Shown piece after piece: positions 25,324 to 34,471 of a stretch of DNA of 64,000 nucleotides (positions are counted from its first letter, which is position 1; the number at the start of each line of letters is the position of its first letter). The position numbers and the translations under genes were made by a program. The notes under the pieces are model-generated. The model made no database searches, was not told the origin of the DNA, and saw only the letters and a program-made list of their open reading frames with translations. The stretch comes from Streptomyces sp. NBC_00576 (GTDB lineage: Bacteria; Actinomycetota; Actinomycetes; Streptomycetales; Streptomycetaceae): assembly GCF_036345175.1 (NCBI RefSeq), contig NZ_CP107780.1:6882001-6946000 (forward strand). The letters run 5' to 3'.

Positions 25324-26262
25324 TTAAGAGGTTCGGCCGGCTTTTCTTTGGGTGCTCCACAGCCATTTCTGGGCCAGCAGCGTGAGGGCGGCTGCCAGGA
25401 CGATGCCCAGGAGGTTCAGGAGGAGCTGTTTCGTGGAGCCCCAGGTCTGGCCCATGTCGCCGTAGCTCAGTGCCACGGCGGCGTTGGCCGCGGCCGGGAT
25501 CGTGGTCACGGAGATGGCCACACCGACCAGGGCGCCGGACTTCGCGGAGGTCAGGGAGAGCGTGCCGGCGATGCCCGCGAGCGCCGCGACGACGAACGAG
25601 AACCAGTCGGGGGCGTAGACGAAGCCGGTGTTGGGGCGCTCCGCCTCCAGCTTCGCCTCGGTGAACAGGCCGACGGCGTCCATGAAGACGCTGAAACCGA
25701 CCGTCACCAGCATCGCCACCGCGAAGCCCACCAGCAGGGCGGTCAGTGAGCGGGCCGCCAGTCTTGGGTGGCGTTGGACGAGGGCTGTGCTCAGGCCGGC
25801 CAGGGGGCCGAACTCCGGGCCGACCGCCATCGCGCCGACGATCAGGATCGCGTTGTCGAGGACCACACCGCAGGCCGCGATCATCGTGGCGAGCGTGATG
25901 AAGGCGACGTAGGTGATCGACAGCGTCGACTCCTCGTGCGTCGCGTCCGCGAGGTGCTCCCACAGGACCGCGTCCGCACCCTCGCCCGGCGCCTCCTTCT
26001 CCGCCTTGTCGGCGCGCTTGGAGAGCGACAGATCGATGTTCTCCACGGCGATCGAACCGGTCGTGTCCAGGTCCAACTTCCGCAGTCCGGCGATGAGTTC
26101 GTCGCCCGCCTCCCGGGCCACGTCACACATCACGACATCCCCGGCGGGGTTGCGGGCGGCGCCGGGGAGGACGACGAGGTGGGTGGTGCCGACCGTCTTC
26201 TCGATCAGGTGGACCACGTCGTTCGTTTTGTCGGCCGGGGTGATGAGGCGTAGGTGGAGCAT
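25324..26262 (-). CDS. DUF389 family membrane protein
   Basis: The protein has 312 residues: a soluble N-terminal domain of about 115 residues (MLHLRLITPADKTNDVVHLI), then the DUF389 membrane domain with six or so helices and the motif VGAMAVGPEFGPLAGLSTAL. Members are integral membrane proteins of unknown function ('TIGR00341'-like). It is convergent with glmM and in line with coaA upstream (45-base gap). Confidence 0.88.
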   Translation of the reverse strand: MLHLRLITPADKTNDVVHLIEKTVGTTHLVVLPGAARNPAGDVVMCDVAREAGDELIAGLRKLDLDTTGSIAVENIDLSLSKRADKAEKEAPGEGADAVLWEHLADATHEESTLSITYVAFITLATMIAACGVVLDNAILIVGAMAVGPEFGPLAGLSTALVQRHPRLAARSLTALLVGFAVAMLVTVGFSVFMDAVGLFTEAKLEAERPNTGFVYAPDWFSFVVAALAGIAGTLSLTSAKSGALVGVAISVTTIPAAANAAVALSYGDMGQTWGSTKQLLLNLLGIVLAAALTLLAQKWLWSTQRKAGRTS

Positions 26263-26307
26263 GGGGGCAGGGTAACCGGGCCGTGTGCGGCGGCGGTTGC
26301 GGCGTGG

Positions 26308-27297
26308 CTACAGCTTGCGCAGGCTGAGTCGCTGCACCTTGTGGTCCGGGCCCTTGCGGATGATCAGGGTGGCGCGGCCCCGGGTGGGGGCCACGTTCTC
26401 CAGGAGGTTCACCTTGTTGATGGTGCGCCAGGTGGTGCGGGCGTACTCCAGGGCCTCCTCCTCCGACACCTGCGTGTACTTGCGGAAGTACGAGGACGGG
26501 TTCTGGAACGCCGTCTCGCGCAGCCGGCGGAAGCGGTTGAGGTACCAGCGCTCGATGTCTTCGGGGCGGGCGTCGACGTACACGCTGAAGTCGAAGTAGT
26601 CGGCGAGGCCGACGCGGGTGCGGCCGTCGCTGCCGGGGAGGGCGGGCTGGAGGACGTTCAGGCCCTCGACGATCAGGATGTCGGGGCGGCGGACCGTGAG
26701 CTTCTTGTCCGGGACGATGTCGTAGATGAGGTGGGAGTAGACGGGGGCCGTGACCTCGTCCTTGCCCGCCTTGATGTCCGCCACGAAGCGGGTGAGGGCC
26801 CGGCGGTCGTACGACTCGGGGAAACCTTTCCGCGACATCAGGCCACGGGACGTCAGCTCCTCGGTGGGGAGGAGGAAGCCGTCCGTGGTCACCAGTTCCA
26901 CGCGTGGGTGTTCGGGCCAGCGGGAGAGCAGCGCCTGGAGGAGACGGGCGACGGTCGATTTGCCCACCGCCACCGAGCCGGCGACCCCTATGACGAACGG
27001 GGTGCCGGTCTGGGTGCCCTGTTCGCCCAGGAAGGTGTTCAGGGCTCCTCTCAGTCCGTCGGTGGCGCCGATGTAGAGGTTGAGGAGGCGGGAGAGCGGG
27101 AGGTAGATGTCCCGCACCTCGTCGAGGTCGATGACATCGCCCAGACCACGCAGCTTCTCGACCTCCTCGGCGGTGAGGGGGAGCGGCGTCTTGTCGCGCA
27201 GCGCACTCCACTCGGCACGGGTGAGGTCGACGTAGGGAGTCGCCTCCGGCCGCTGCCGGTGGGCGCTCCGGGGCATCGAGGAGACCGGAGAGATCAC
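26308..27297 (-). CDS. coaA: Pantothenate kinase, type I
   Basis: The 329-residue enzyme phosphorylates pantothenate in the first step of CoA synthesis. The P-loop GVAGSVAVGKST lies near residues 104-115. VTTDGFLLPTEEL, RKGFPESYDRRAL and IVEGLNVLQP are typical of the bacterial CoaA family. The start is uncertain: GTG 27297 or ATG 27276 (MPRSAHRQRP); neither has a strong Shine-Dalgarno. Confidence 0.95.
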   Translation of the reverse strand: MISPVSSMPRSAHRQRPEATPYVDLTRAEWSALRDKTPLPLTAEEVEKLRGLGDVIDLDEVRDIYLPLSRLLNLYIGATDGLRGALNTFLGEQGTQTGTPFVIGVAGSVAVGKSTVARLLQALLSRWPEHPRVELVTTDGFLLPTEELTSRGLMSRKGFPESYDRRALTRFVADIKAGKDEVTAPVYSHLIYDIVPDKKLTVRRPDILIVEGLNVLQPALPGSDGRTRVGLADYFDFSVYVDARPEDIERWYLNRFRRLRETAFQNPSSYFRKYTQVSEEEALEYARTTWRTINKVNLLENVAPTRGRATLIIRKGPDHKVQRLSLRKL

Positions 27298-27486
27298 AGT
27301 CCATTGTTACGGGAGTGTGGACGGGGTGGGGGGTGGAGTGCGTCACGCCGGGCCGTGGCGGGTCATGGCCCGTCATGTCACGAGTGGGTGTCGAATGCGA
27401 GTTCGATGATCGTCCGGTGGGTGCCTTCCGTAAAGTGCGTGCAAAGCAGGAGCCCTGAAAAGCCCAAAGAGAAAGAGCTTTCTCCC

Positions 27487-28287
27487 TTGAGGACCACCGT
27501 CGTTCGCCGTATCGCTCTCACCGCCTCCGTCGCCGCGCTCGCCCTTCTGGGCACCGCCTGCGGTGACTCCTCCGACGACGCCGGAGGCGACAAGGCCGCC
27601 GGTGGTGGTGACAAGGCCGGCGGTGGTGGTGACAAGGCCGGCGAGGGGAAGACCGCCGCCAAGGCGCTCACCGCCGCCGAGTTGGCGAAGGCCGCCCTCG
27701 TGCAGGCGGACGTCAAGAGCGGGACCCTCAACGAGAAGGTGCCGGCGAAGGACGACATCGCGCAGGACAAGGTGACGTCGGAGAACGCGGCGTGCGCGCC
27801 GCTCGCGTACCTCCAGTCCGCCACCTACGTCGGCAAGCCGGCGGCCGTGGTGAAGCGGACGTGGAAGGGCGACGCCCAGAAGCCCGCCGCCGGGGCGAGT
27901 GACGAGGAACAGTTCCTCGCCACCCTCGACCTGGAGCAGGCCGTCATCACGCTGGCGTCCTACGAGGACGGCGGCGCCGAGCAGGCCATGAAGGACCTGA
28001 ACGCCTCCGTCGAGAAGTGCGCCGCCGGCTTCTCCTACACCGTGACCGGCACGAAGAACGACGCCCTGAAGGTGACCAAGACCGCGGCGCCCGAAGGAGC
28101 GGACGAGGCGCTCGCCCTGACGGTGACCGTGGACGCCGGTTTGAAGGCACCGATGAAGGCCGTCGTCGTCCGTAAGGGCACCACCGTCGTCTACGTGCCC
28201 GCCGTCAACTTCGCCTCGGCCTCCACCGGCAAGGACTACGACTTCCCCACGGAGATCGTCGACGCGCAGCTGGCCAAGCTCGGCTGA
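27487..28287 (+). CDS. Putative exported lipoprotein
   Basis: The 266-residue protein starts at a TTG: MRTTVVRRIALTASVAALAL then LLGTAC, with the lipobox Cys at residue 25. A Gly/Asp/Lys-rich linker (GGDKAAGGGDKAGGGGDKAG) follows, then a globular domain with two Cys (NAACAPL, EKCAAGF). The domain resembles other Streptomyces lipoproteins of unknown function. An in-frame GTG upstream would add MQSRSPEKPKEKELSP. The open frame extends far upstream antisense to coaA, but that part lacks coding character. It is divergent from coaA. Confidence 0.75.
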   Translation: MRTTVVRRIALTASVAALALLGTACGDSSDDAGGDKAAGGGDKAGGGGDKAGEGKTAAKALTAAELAKAALVQADVKSGTLNEKVPAKDDIAQDKVTSENAACAPLAYLQSATYVGKPAAVVKRTWKGDAQKPAAGASDEEQFLATLDLEQAVITLASYEDGGAEQAMKDLNASVEKCAAGFSYTVTGTKNDALKVTKTAAPEGADEALALTVTVDAGLKAPMKAVVVRKGTTVVYVPAVNFASASTGKDYDFPTEIVDAQLAKLG

Positions 28288-28303
28288 TCCACCGGGATTC
28301 CGT

Positions 28304-28335
28304 TTCCGCCGGGGCCTTCGTACCCCCGGCGGGAA
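28304..28335 (+). terminator. Hairpin after the lipoprotein gene
   Basis: TTCC-GCCGGGG (28304-28314) pairs with CCCCGGC-GGAA (28324-28335, one bulge). There is no long T-run. It separates the lipoprotein gene from glmS. Confidence 0.5.
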
Positions 28336-28396
28336 TTTCCGATATCGGGCACGCGATGCCCGGGTGTGGCGCGTCTTCGATCGTAGGCTGCGCAGC

Positions 28397-30244
28397 ATGT
28401 GCGGAATCGTGGGTTACGTGGGCTCGCAGTCGGCTCTCGATGTCGTGATGGCCGGGCTGAAGCGGCTGGAGTACCGGGGGTACGACTCGGCCGGTGTGGC
28501 TGTCCTGGCCGATGGCGGGCTGGCCGGTGCCAAGAAGGCCGGGAAGCTCGTCAACCTGGAGAAGGAACTCGCTGAACGGCCGCTGCCGGCCGGCGGTACG
28601 GGCATCGGCCACACCCGGTGGGCCACCCACGGCGGGCCGACCGACGCCAACGCCCATCCGCATCTCGACAACGCCGGGCGCGTCGCCGTCGTCCACAACG
28701 GGATCATCGAGAACTTCGCCTGTCTGCGGGCGGAGTTGGCCGAGCGGGGGCACGAACTCGCCTCCGAGACGGACACCGAGGTCGTCGCCCATCTGCTCGC
28801 CGAGGAGTTCTCGTCCTGCGCCGATCTGGCCGAGGCCATGCGGCTCGTGTGCCGGCGGCTGGAGGGCGCGTTCACGCTGGTAGCGGTGCATGCCGACGAG
28901 CCTGATCTGGTGGTCGGGGCGCGGCGGAACTCGCCGCTCGTGGTGGGCGTTGGAGAGGGCGAGGCCTTTCTCGCCTCGGACGTCGCCGCGTTCATCGCCC
29001 ACACGCGGTCGGCGATCGAGCTGGGTCAGGACCAGGTGGTGGAGCTGCGCCGGGACGGGGTCACGGTGACGGGCTTCGACGGCAGTGCGGGGGACGCGCG
29101 GTCGTATCACGTCGACTGGGATGTGTCGGCCGCGGAAAAGGGGGGCTATGACTACTTCATGCTCAAGGAGATCGCCGAGCAGCCCAAGGCTGTCGCCGAT
29201 ACCCTGCTGGGCCGTATCGACGCGGCCGGGTCACTGACGCTCGACGAGGTGCGGATTCCCGCGGGTGCGCTGCGGGAGGTCGAGAAGGTTGTGGTCGTCG
29301 CCTGCGGTACGGCCTTCCACGCCGGGTTGATCGCCAAGTACGCCATCGAGCACTGGACGCGCATTCCGTGCGAGGTGGAGCTGGCGAGCGAGTTCCGGTA
29401 CCGGGATCCCATTCTCGACTCGCGGACCCTCGTCATCGCCATCTCCCAGTCCGGCGAGACCATGGACACCCTGATGGCGCTGCGGCACGCCCGCGAGCAG
29501 GGCGCCAAGGTGCTGGCCATCTGCAACACCAACGGCTCGACGATCCCGCGTGAGTCGGACGCGGTGCTGTACACGCATGCGGGGCCCGAGGTCGCCGTCG
29601 CCTCGACCAAGGCGTTCCTCACGCAGTTGGTGGCCTGCTATCTGGTCGCCCTGTATCTGGGGCAGGTGCGCGGTACCAAGTGGGGTGACGAGATCCGGGC
29701 TGTCGTGCGTGACCTGGCGGACATCTCCGGTGCGGTCGAGCGGGTGCTGGAGACCATGGAGCCCGTGCGTGAGCTGGCACGGTCGCTCGCCGACAAGAAC
29801 ACGGTGCTGTTCCTGGGGCGGCACGTGGGGTATCCGGTGGCGCTGGAGGGCGCGCTGAAGCTGAAGGAACTCGCGTACATGCACGCCGAGGGCTTCGCCG
29901 CCGGTGAACTGAAGCACGGGCCCATCGCGTTGATCGAGGACGACCTGCCGGTGGTCGTGGTCGTGCCTTCGGCGCGTGGACGGTCCGTCCTCCACGACAA
30001 GATCGTGTCCAACATCCAGGAGATCCGGGCCCGGGGTGCGCGGACCATCGTCATCGCGGAGGAGGGGGACGAGGCGGTGGTGCCGTACGCGGATCACCTG
30101 ATCCGCATTCCGGCCACACCGACCCTGCTGCAGCCGCTCGTCGCCACGGTGCCGTTGCAGGTCTTCGCCTGTGAGCTGGCCACGGCTCGGGGGAACGAGG
30201 TGGACCAGCCTCGGAACCTGGCGAAGTCGGTGACGGTGGAGTAG
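28397..30244 (+). CDS. glmS: Glutamine-fructose-6-phosphate aminotransferase (isomerizing)
   Basis: The 615-residue enzyme makes glucosamine-6-P from fructose-6-P and Gln. It starts MCGIVGYVGS with the nucleophile Cys2. The glutaminase domain covers residues 1 to about 220 (GHTRWATHGGPTDANAHPH), followed by two SIS domains (ISQSGETMDTLMALRHAREQ; LKLKELAYMHAEGFAAGELK) and the C-terminal PRNLAKSVTVE. An in-frame upstream extension to 28364 was rejected because Cys must be residue 2. No glmS ribozyme core is seen in the 109 bases upstream. Confidence 0.97.
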   Translation: MCGIVGYVGSQSALDVVMAGLKRLEYRGYDSAGVAVLADGGLAGAKKAGKLVNLEKELAERPLPAGGTGIGHTRWATHGGPTDANAHPHLDNAGRVAVVHNGIIENFACLRAELAERGHELASETDTEVVAHLLAEEFSSCADLAEAMRLVCRRLEGAFTLVAVHADEPDLVVGARRNSPLVVGVGEGEAFLASDVAAFIAHTRSAIELGQDQVVELRRDGVTVTGFDGSAGDARSYHVDWDVSAAEKGGYDYFMLKEIAEQPKAVADTLLGRIDAAGSLTLDEVRIPAGALREVEKVVVVACGTAFHAGLIAKYAIEHWTRIPCEVELASEFRYRDPILDSRTLVIAISQSGETMDTLMALRHAREQGAKVLAICNTNGSTIPRESDAVLYTHAGPEVAVASTKAFLTQLVACYLVALYLGQVRGTKWGDEIRAVVRDLADISGAVERVLETMEPVRELARSLADKNTVLFLGRHVGYPVALEGALKLKELAYMHAEGFAAGELKHGPIALIEDDLPVVVVVPSARGRSVLHDKIVSNIQEIRARGARTIVIAEEGDEAVVPYADHLIRIPATPTLLQPLVATVPLQVFACELATARGNEVDQPRNLAKSVTVE

Positions 30245-30245
30245 G

Positions 30246-30267
30246 CGGTGAGCTAGGCCGCTCACCG
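30246..30267. terminator. Hairpin between convergent glmS and the LacI gene
   Basis: CGGTGAGC and GCTCACCG pair (30246-30253 with 30260-30267) around a 6-base loop. It is short but well placed to stop both genes. Confidence 0.5.
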
Positions 30268-30287
30268 GGACCTACGGGGTTACGGGT

Positions 30288-31301
30288 TCACGGCGCCGCC
30301 CGCGCCACCGTGCTCGCCCGTTCCGTCAGGCGGGGTGGCAGGAGCGTCGCCTCCGGGGCGTGGCCCGTGCCGTTCAGCTTCTTCATCAGCAGGTCCACCG
30401 CACCTGCCCCCACCTCCGCCGACGGTATGGAGACCGAGGTGACCGGTACGGGCAGGTTCTCGGCCACGTCGTCCGGGCAGATCGCGGTGACGGAGAGGTC
30501 GCCGGGGACGCGCAGGCCGAGTTGTTCGAAGGCGTCGATCAGATGTTCCAGGATCGCTTCGTTGTGGACGACGACCCCCGTCAACGCCGGGTGCTCGCGC
30601 AGAAGTTGCTCCGCGACCACCCTGGCCGCGGCCGGCGATGCCTCGCAGGGGTGGACCGAGGACGACAGTCCGCCCCGGTCCGCCGCGGCCGTGAACCCCT
30701 GGACCACGCGCTGGGCGAACGCGGTCCGGCGTACGTACACCTCGGGCGGTGAGCCGACCAGGGCGATCACCCGGTGCCCGAGGCCCGCGAGCCGTTCCAC
30801 GCACAACTCGCCCGCCGCCTTGAAGTCCAGGTCGATACAGGTCAGGCCCGCCGATTCCGAAGGGAAGCCGATCAGCACCGACGGCAGGTCCAGTGAGCGC
30901 AGCAACGGCAGCCGGGGATCCTGCAGTTGGACGTCCATCACGATCAGCGCGTCCACGAGAGCCGTGTCCGCCACCCGGTGCAGGCCGGCCTCGCCCTCCT
31001 CCTGGGTGAGGAGCAGGACGTCGTGGTCGTGGCGCCGCGCGGCCGTCACCACCGACACCGCGAACTGCATCGCGACCGGGACGTGGATGCCGGTCCGTAA
31101 GGGGATCACGAGTGCGAGGACGTTGGATCTGCTGCTCGCCAGTGCCCTCGCGCCCGCGTGGGGGCGGTAGCCGAGTTCCTGGATGGAGCGTTCGATGCGC
31201 TGGCGGGTCTCCTCGGAGATCGGGCGCTTGCCGCTGAGGGCGTACGAGACCGTACTCGGGGAGACCCCGGCGTGCCGTGCCACATCGGTGATCTTCACCA
31301 T
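30288..31301 (-). CDS. LacI-family transcriptional repressor of the xyloside operon
   Basis: The 337-residue protein has an N-terminal HTH and hinge helix (ITDVARHAGVSPSTVSYALS, GYRPHAGARALASSRSNVLA) and a periplasmic-binding-protein-like sensor domain from about residue 60. ATG 31301 overlaps the TGA of the upstream GH31 gene (TGATG), so it is the last gene of the operon. It is expected to bind the palindromes at 36793-36833 and release them on binding a sugar; the inducer is not known. Confidence 0.93.
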   Translation of the reverse strand: MVKITDVARHAGVSPSTVSYALSGKRPISEETRQRIERSIQELGYRPHAGARALASSRSNVLALVIPLRTGIHVPVAMQFAVSVVTAARRHDHDVLLLTQEEGEAGLHRVADTALVDALIVMDVQLQDPRLPLLRSLDLPSVLIGFPSESAGLTCIDLDFKAAGELCVERLAGLGHRVIALVGSPPEVYVRRTAFAQRVVQGFTAAADRGGLSSSVHPCEASPAAARVVAEQLLREHPALTGVVVHNEAILEHLIDAFEQLGLRVPGDLSVTAICPDDVAENLPVPVTSVSIPSAEVGAGAVDLLMKKLNGTGHAPEATLLPPRLTERASTVARAAP

Positions 31302-33610
31302 CACTCGCCTCCCGACTCGATCGACCCCGGCTCCACCGATCCCGGCTCCGCAGGCGGCAGTTCCACCGTCAGGAACCCGGTGCCCGCTTTCGCCCGCACC
31401 TCACGTCTGCCCGCCGCGAGCCCCCAGGGCGCGGACGGATCGCTGCACGACGCCCGCAGCGTGTCGCCCTCGCGGACGACCGTGAACGTCACGTCCCCGA
31501 CAGGCACTGTCACTTGGGCGCCGCGCTCCAGGCCGTACGCGTGCAGTGTGACCCCGTCGGCGTACGCGTAGTCGGGGCGGTCGTCCACCGCGCCCACCGG
31601 GATCACCGACCCGGGACGCACCAGCAGCGGCACGCTGTCGAAGCCGTGGCGCTCCCGCACCCAACGGGGGCCGGTCACCGTGCGGCCGGTCAGGAAGTGG
31701 GTCCACTCGCCCTCGGGGACGTAGTACGAGACCTCGCCCTCGTCGCTGAACACCGGCGCGACCAGCAGGTCGGGGCCGAGCATGAACTGCCGTTCCAGGT
31801 GGGCGCATCCGGGGTCGTCCGGGAACTCCAGGACCATCGCGCGCATCATCGGGACGCCCTCGGTGTGGGCGGTGCGCGCGGCCTCGTACAGATAGGGCAT
31901 GAGGCGGAGCTTCAGCCGGGTGAACAGCCGCAGTACGTCCACGGCCTCCTCGTCGAACAGCCAGGGCACCCGGTAGGTGGAACTGCCATGCAGGCGGCTG
32001 TGGGAGGAGAGGAGACCGAAGGCGATCCAGCGTTTGAAGAGGGCCGGGCTCGGGGTGCCCTCGAAGCCGCCGATGTCGTGGCTCCAGTAGCCGAAGCCGG
32101 ACAGCCCGAGGGACAGTCCGCCTCGCAGCGACTCCGCCATCGACTCGTACGTCGCCTCGCAGTCCCCGCCCCAGTGGACCGGGAACTGCTGGCTGCCGGC
32201 CGTCGCCGAACGCGCGAACACGACCGCCTCTCCTTCGCCACGGTGCTTGCGCAGCACGTCGAAGACGGTCCTGTTGTAGAGGTACGTGTAGTAGTTGTGC
32301 ATCCGCTCCGGGTCCGAGCCGTCGGCGAACTCCACGTCCAGCGGGACCCGTTCACCGAAGTCCGTCTTGAAGCAGTCGACGCCCTGCGCGAGCAGCGCCT
32401 CCAGTTTCGACGCGTACCAGTCGCGGGCGGCCGGGCTGGTGAAGTCGACCAAGGCCATCCCGGGTTGCCACAGGTCCCACTGCCATACGCTGCCGTCCGG
32501 TCGGCGGAGGAGGTGGCCAAGTGCCTTGCCCTCGGCGAAGAGCGGCGACCGCTGGGCTATGTACGGGTTGATCCAGACGCTGATGTGCAGGCCCTTCGCC
32601 TTCAGCCGCTGGAGCATCCCTTCGGGGTCGGGGAACACCCGGGGGTCCCACTGGAAGTCGCACCAGTTGAACTCGCGCATCCAGAAACAGTCGAAGTGGA
32701 AGACGGAGAGCGGGAGTTCGCGCTCCCGCATGCCCTCGATGAACGACGTCACCGTCTCCTCGTCGTAGGAGGTGGTGAAGGACGTGGACAGCCACAGGCC
32801 GAACGACCACGGCGGCGGCAGTGCCGGGCGGCCGGTCAGGGCCGTGTACTTGCGGAGGATGTCCTTGGGGGTCGGGCCGTGGATGACGTAGTACGTCAAC
32901 TGCTGTGTCTCGGCGCTGAACTGGACCCTGGACACCGCCTCCGAGCCGACCTCGAAGGACACCCGGCCGGGGTGGTCGACGAAGACGCCGTAGCCCGCGT
33001 CCGTGAGATAGAACGGGACGTTCTTGTAGGCCTGTTCCGTCGCCGTGCCGCCGTCGGCGTTCCACATGTCGACGACCTGGCCGTTCTTGACCAGTGGGCC
33101 GAAGCGCTCGCCGAGGCCGTACACGCTCGTCCCCACCCCCAACCCCAGCTGCTCGCGGAGGTAGTGGGCGCCGGTCGTCGCGTCCCGCATGATGCCCATG
33201 CCCTTGGGTCCGCTGCTGGTGAGGACACGGCCGTGGGCGAGGAAGTCGACGTGCCAGGGGCTGGTGCGGCTGACCCGGATGGAGAGGGTGCCGGAGGTCA
33301 GCGTCGCGTGCTCCTCGTCGTACTCCGTGTGGGTCGTCAGCTCCTCGCGCCGCACCTCGAATTGGGGGCCCTGCGGCTGCTCGCCCTGGAAGTGCGTGAA
33401 CGTGACGCCGATGACGTCGGGCATCGGGGCATGGGCGCTGATCGTCACGACCGGTCCCTTCAGCAGGTCGCCGCGGTGGCGGATGGGCTGGGTCGGCGCG
33501 TGGATGTCCAGCGTGCCGTCGGCGTCCGTCACATCGAGGACCTCGACCGGGTGGGCGGCGGTGACGCCCTCGCGCAGCAGCCAGTAGCCGTCGGTGAACT
33601 TCACACGCAT
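31301..33610 (-). CDS. yicI: GH31 alpha-xylosidase (YicI-like)
   Basis: This 769-residue cytoplasmic enzyme has no signal peptide. It is very close in layout to E. coli YicI, which cleaves alpha-xylosides such as isoprimeverose. The nucleophile is Asp417 in KTDFGE and the acid/base Asp483 in HWGGDC (416 and 482 in YicI by recall). FARSATAGSQQFPVHWGGDC, ESMAESLRGGLSLGLSGFGY and WSHDIGGFEGTPSPALFKRW follow the YicI pattern. Together with the transporter this predicts import and hydrolysis of an alpha-xylosyl oligosaccharide, possibly from xyloglucan. GH31 specificity can shift, so alpha-glucosidase activity remains possible. Confidence 0.93.
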   Translation of the reverse strand: MRVKFTDGYWLLREGVTAAHPVEVLDVTDADGTLDIHAPTQPIRHRGDLLKGPVVTISAHAPMPDVIGVTFTHFQGEQPQGPQFEVRREELTTHTEYDEEHATLTSGTLSIRVSRTSPWHVDFLAHGRVLTSSGPKGMGIMRDATTGAHYLREQLGLGVGTSVYGLGERFGPLVKNGQVVDMWNADGGTATEQAYKNVPFYLTDAGYGVFVDHPGRVSFEVGSEAVSRVQFSAETQQLTYYVIHGPTPKDILRKYTALTGRPALPPPWSFGLWLSTSFTTSYDEETVTSFIEGMRERELPLSVFHFDCFWMREFNWCDFQWDPRVFPDPEGMLQRLKAKGLHISVWINPYIAQRSPLFAEGKALGHLLRRPDGSVWQWDLWQPGMALVDFTSPAARDWYASKLEALLAQGVDCFKTDFGERVPLDVEFADGSDPERMHNYYTYLYNRTVFDVLRKHRGEGEAVVFARSATAGSQQFPVHWGGDCEATYESMAESLRGGLSLGLSGFGYWSHDIGGFEGTPSPALFKRWIAFGLLSSHSRLHGSSTYRVPWLFDEEAVDVLRLFTRLKLRLMPYLYEAARTAHTEGVPMMRAMVLEFPDDPGCAHLERQFMLGPDLLVAPVFSDEGEVSYYVPEGEWTHFLTGRTVTGPRWVRERHGFDSVPLLVRPGSVIPVGAVDDRPDYAYADGVTLHAYGLERGAQVTVPVGDVTFTVVREGDTLRASCSDPSAPWGLAAGRREVRAKAGTGFLTVELPPAEPGSVEPGSIESGGE

Positions 33611-33646
33611 ACCCCTTACTTGGCTTACCTGACTTGGTTGGCCGGA

Positions 33647-34471
33647 TTACTTGACCGCACCGACGGCGATGCCGCGAGTGAGGGTTCGCTGGAAGACGAG
33701 GAAGAAGACGAGGGCGGGCAGCACGCCCAGCAGGGCAGCCGCGTTGGTCATCGTGGCGTCCATCAGGCGCTGGCCCTGGAGGACGCCGAGGGCCACCGAC
33801 ACCGTCTGGTTGTCGTTGGAGATCAGCATCACCAGGGGGAGCAGGAACTCGTTCCAGGTCCAGATGAAGAAGAAGACGAGGAGCACGCCGAGAGTCGGGC
33901 GGCTGACCGGGACGACGATCCGCCACAGCACCTGCCACTTGTTCGCGCCGTCGATCCGCGCGGCCTCGATGATCTCCCGCGGGAACTGGCCCAGCACCGA
34001 GGAGAGAAGGTACGTACCGAAGGCCGCCTGGATCACGGTGAAGACGATGATCACGCTCAACCGGGTGTCGTACAGGCCGACTTCCTTGCTCAGGTAGTAC
34101 ACCGGGTAGACCAGCGCCTCCTGCGGCAGCATGTTCGCGAGGACGAAGAAGGCCAGGACCCAGGTGCGGCCCCTGATCCGGCCGATGCCGATCGCGTACG
34201 CGTTCAGCACCGACAGGACGACCGCCAGGGCCGCCACCGACCCGCTGATCAGTACCGAGTTGACGAGCTTCTGCCCGAAGTCGACGCGTTCCCAGAAGTC
34301 CTTGATGCCGTCGAGGTAGAGGCCCTCGGGGAGGCTGAGCGGGCCGTTCGCGGAGTACTCGGCGGGCGACTTCACCGCGTTGACGGCGACGATCAGGAAC
34401 GGCACGACCATGAACAGGGCAGCGAGGACAAGGGCGATGAGCACCGGGTAGCGGCGCAGGGCGGTCGTCAT
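33647..34471 (-). CDS. Sugar ABC transporter permease (MalG type)
   Basis: The 274-residue protein has six predicted helices, starting MTTALRRYPVLIALVLAALF. The EAA loop is EIIEAARIDGANKWQVLWRI, where it docks the ATPase. ATG 34471 overlaps the TGA of the preceding permease (ATGA). No ATPase gene is present in the operon; a shared MsiK-type ATPase encoded elsewhere is the usual arrangement in Streptomyces. Confidence 0.93.
   Translation of the reverse strand: MTTALRRYPVLIALVLAALFMVVPFLIVAVNAVKSPAEYSANGPLSLPEGLYLDGIKDFWERVDFGQKLVNSVLISGSVAALAVVLSVLNAYAIGIGRIRGRTWVLAFFVLANMLPQEALVYPVYYLSKEVGLYDTRLSVIIVFTVIQAAFGTYLLSSVLGQFPREIIEAARIDGANKWQVLWRIVVPVSRPTLGVLLVFFFIWTWNEFLLPLVMLISNDNQTVSVALGVLQGQRLMDATMTNAAALLGVLPALVFFLVFQRTLTRGIAVGAVK

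Noticed and set aside
26254..27486. Long N-terminal extension of the lipoprotein gene
   Set aside because: It is antisense to coaA and precedes a clear lipoprotein signal peptide, which must be N-terminal.
28288..28396. glmS ribozyme upstream of glmS
   Set aside because: Only a simple hairpin is present and the spacer is too short for the known ribozyme core next to the start.
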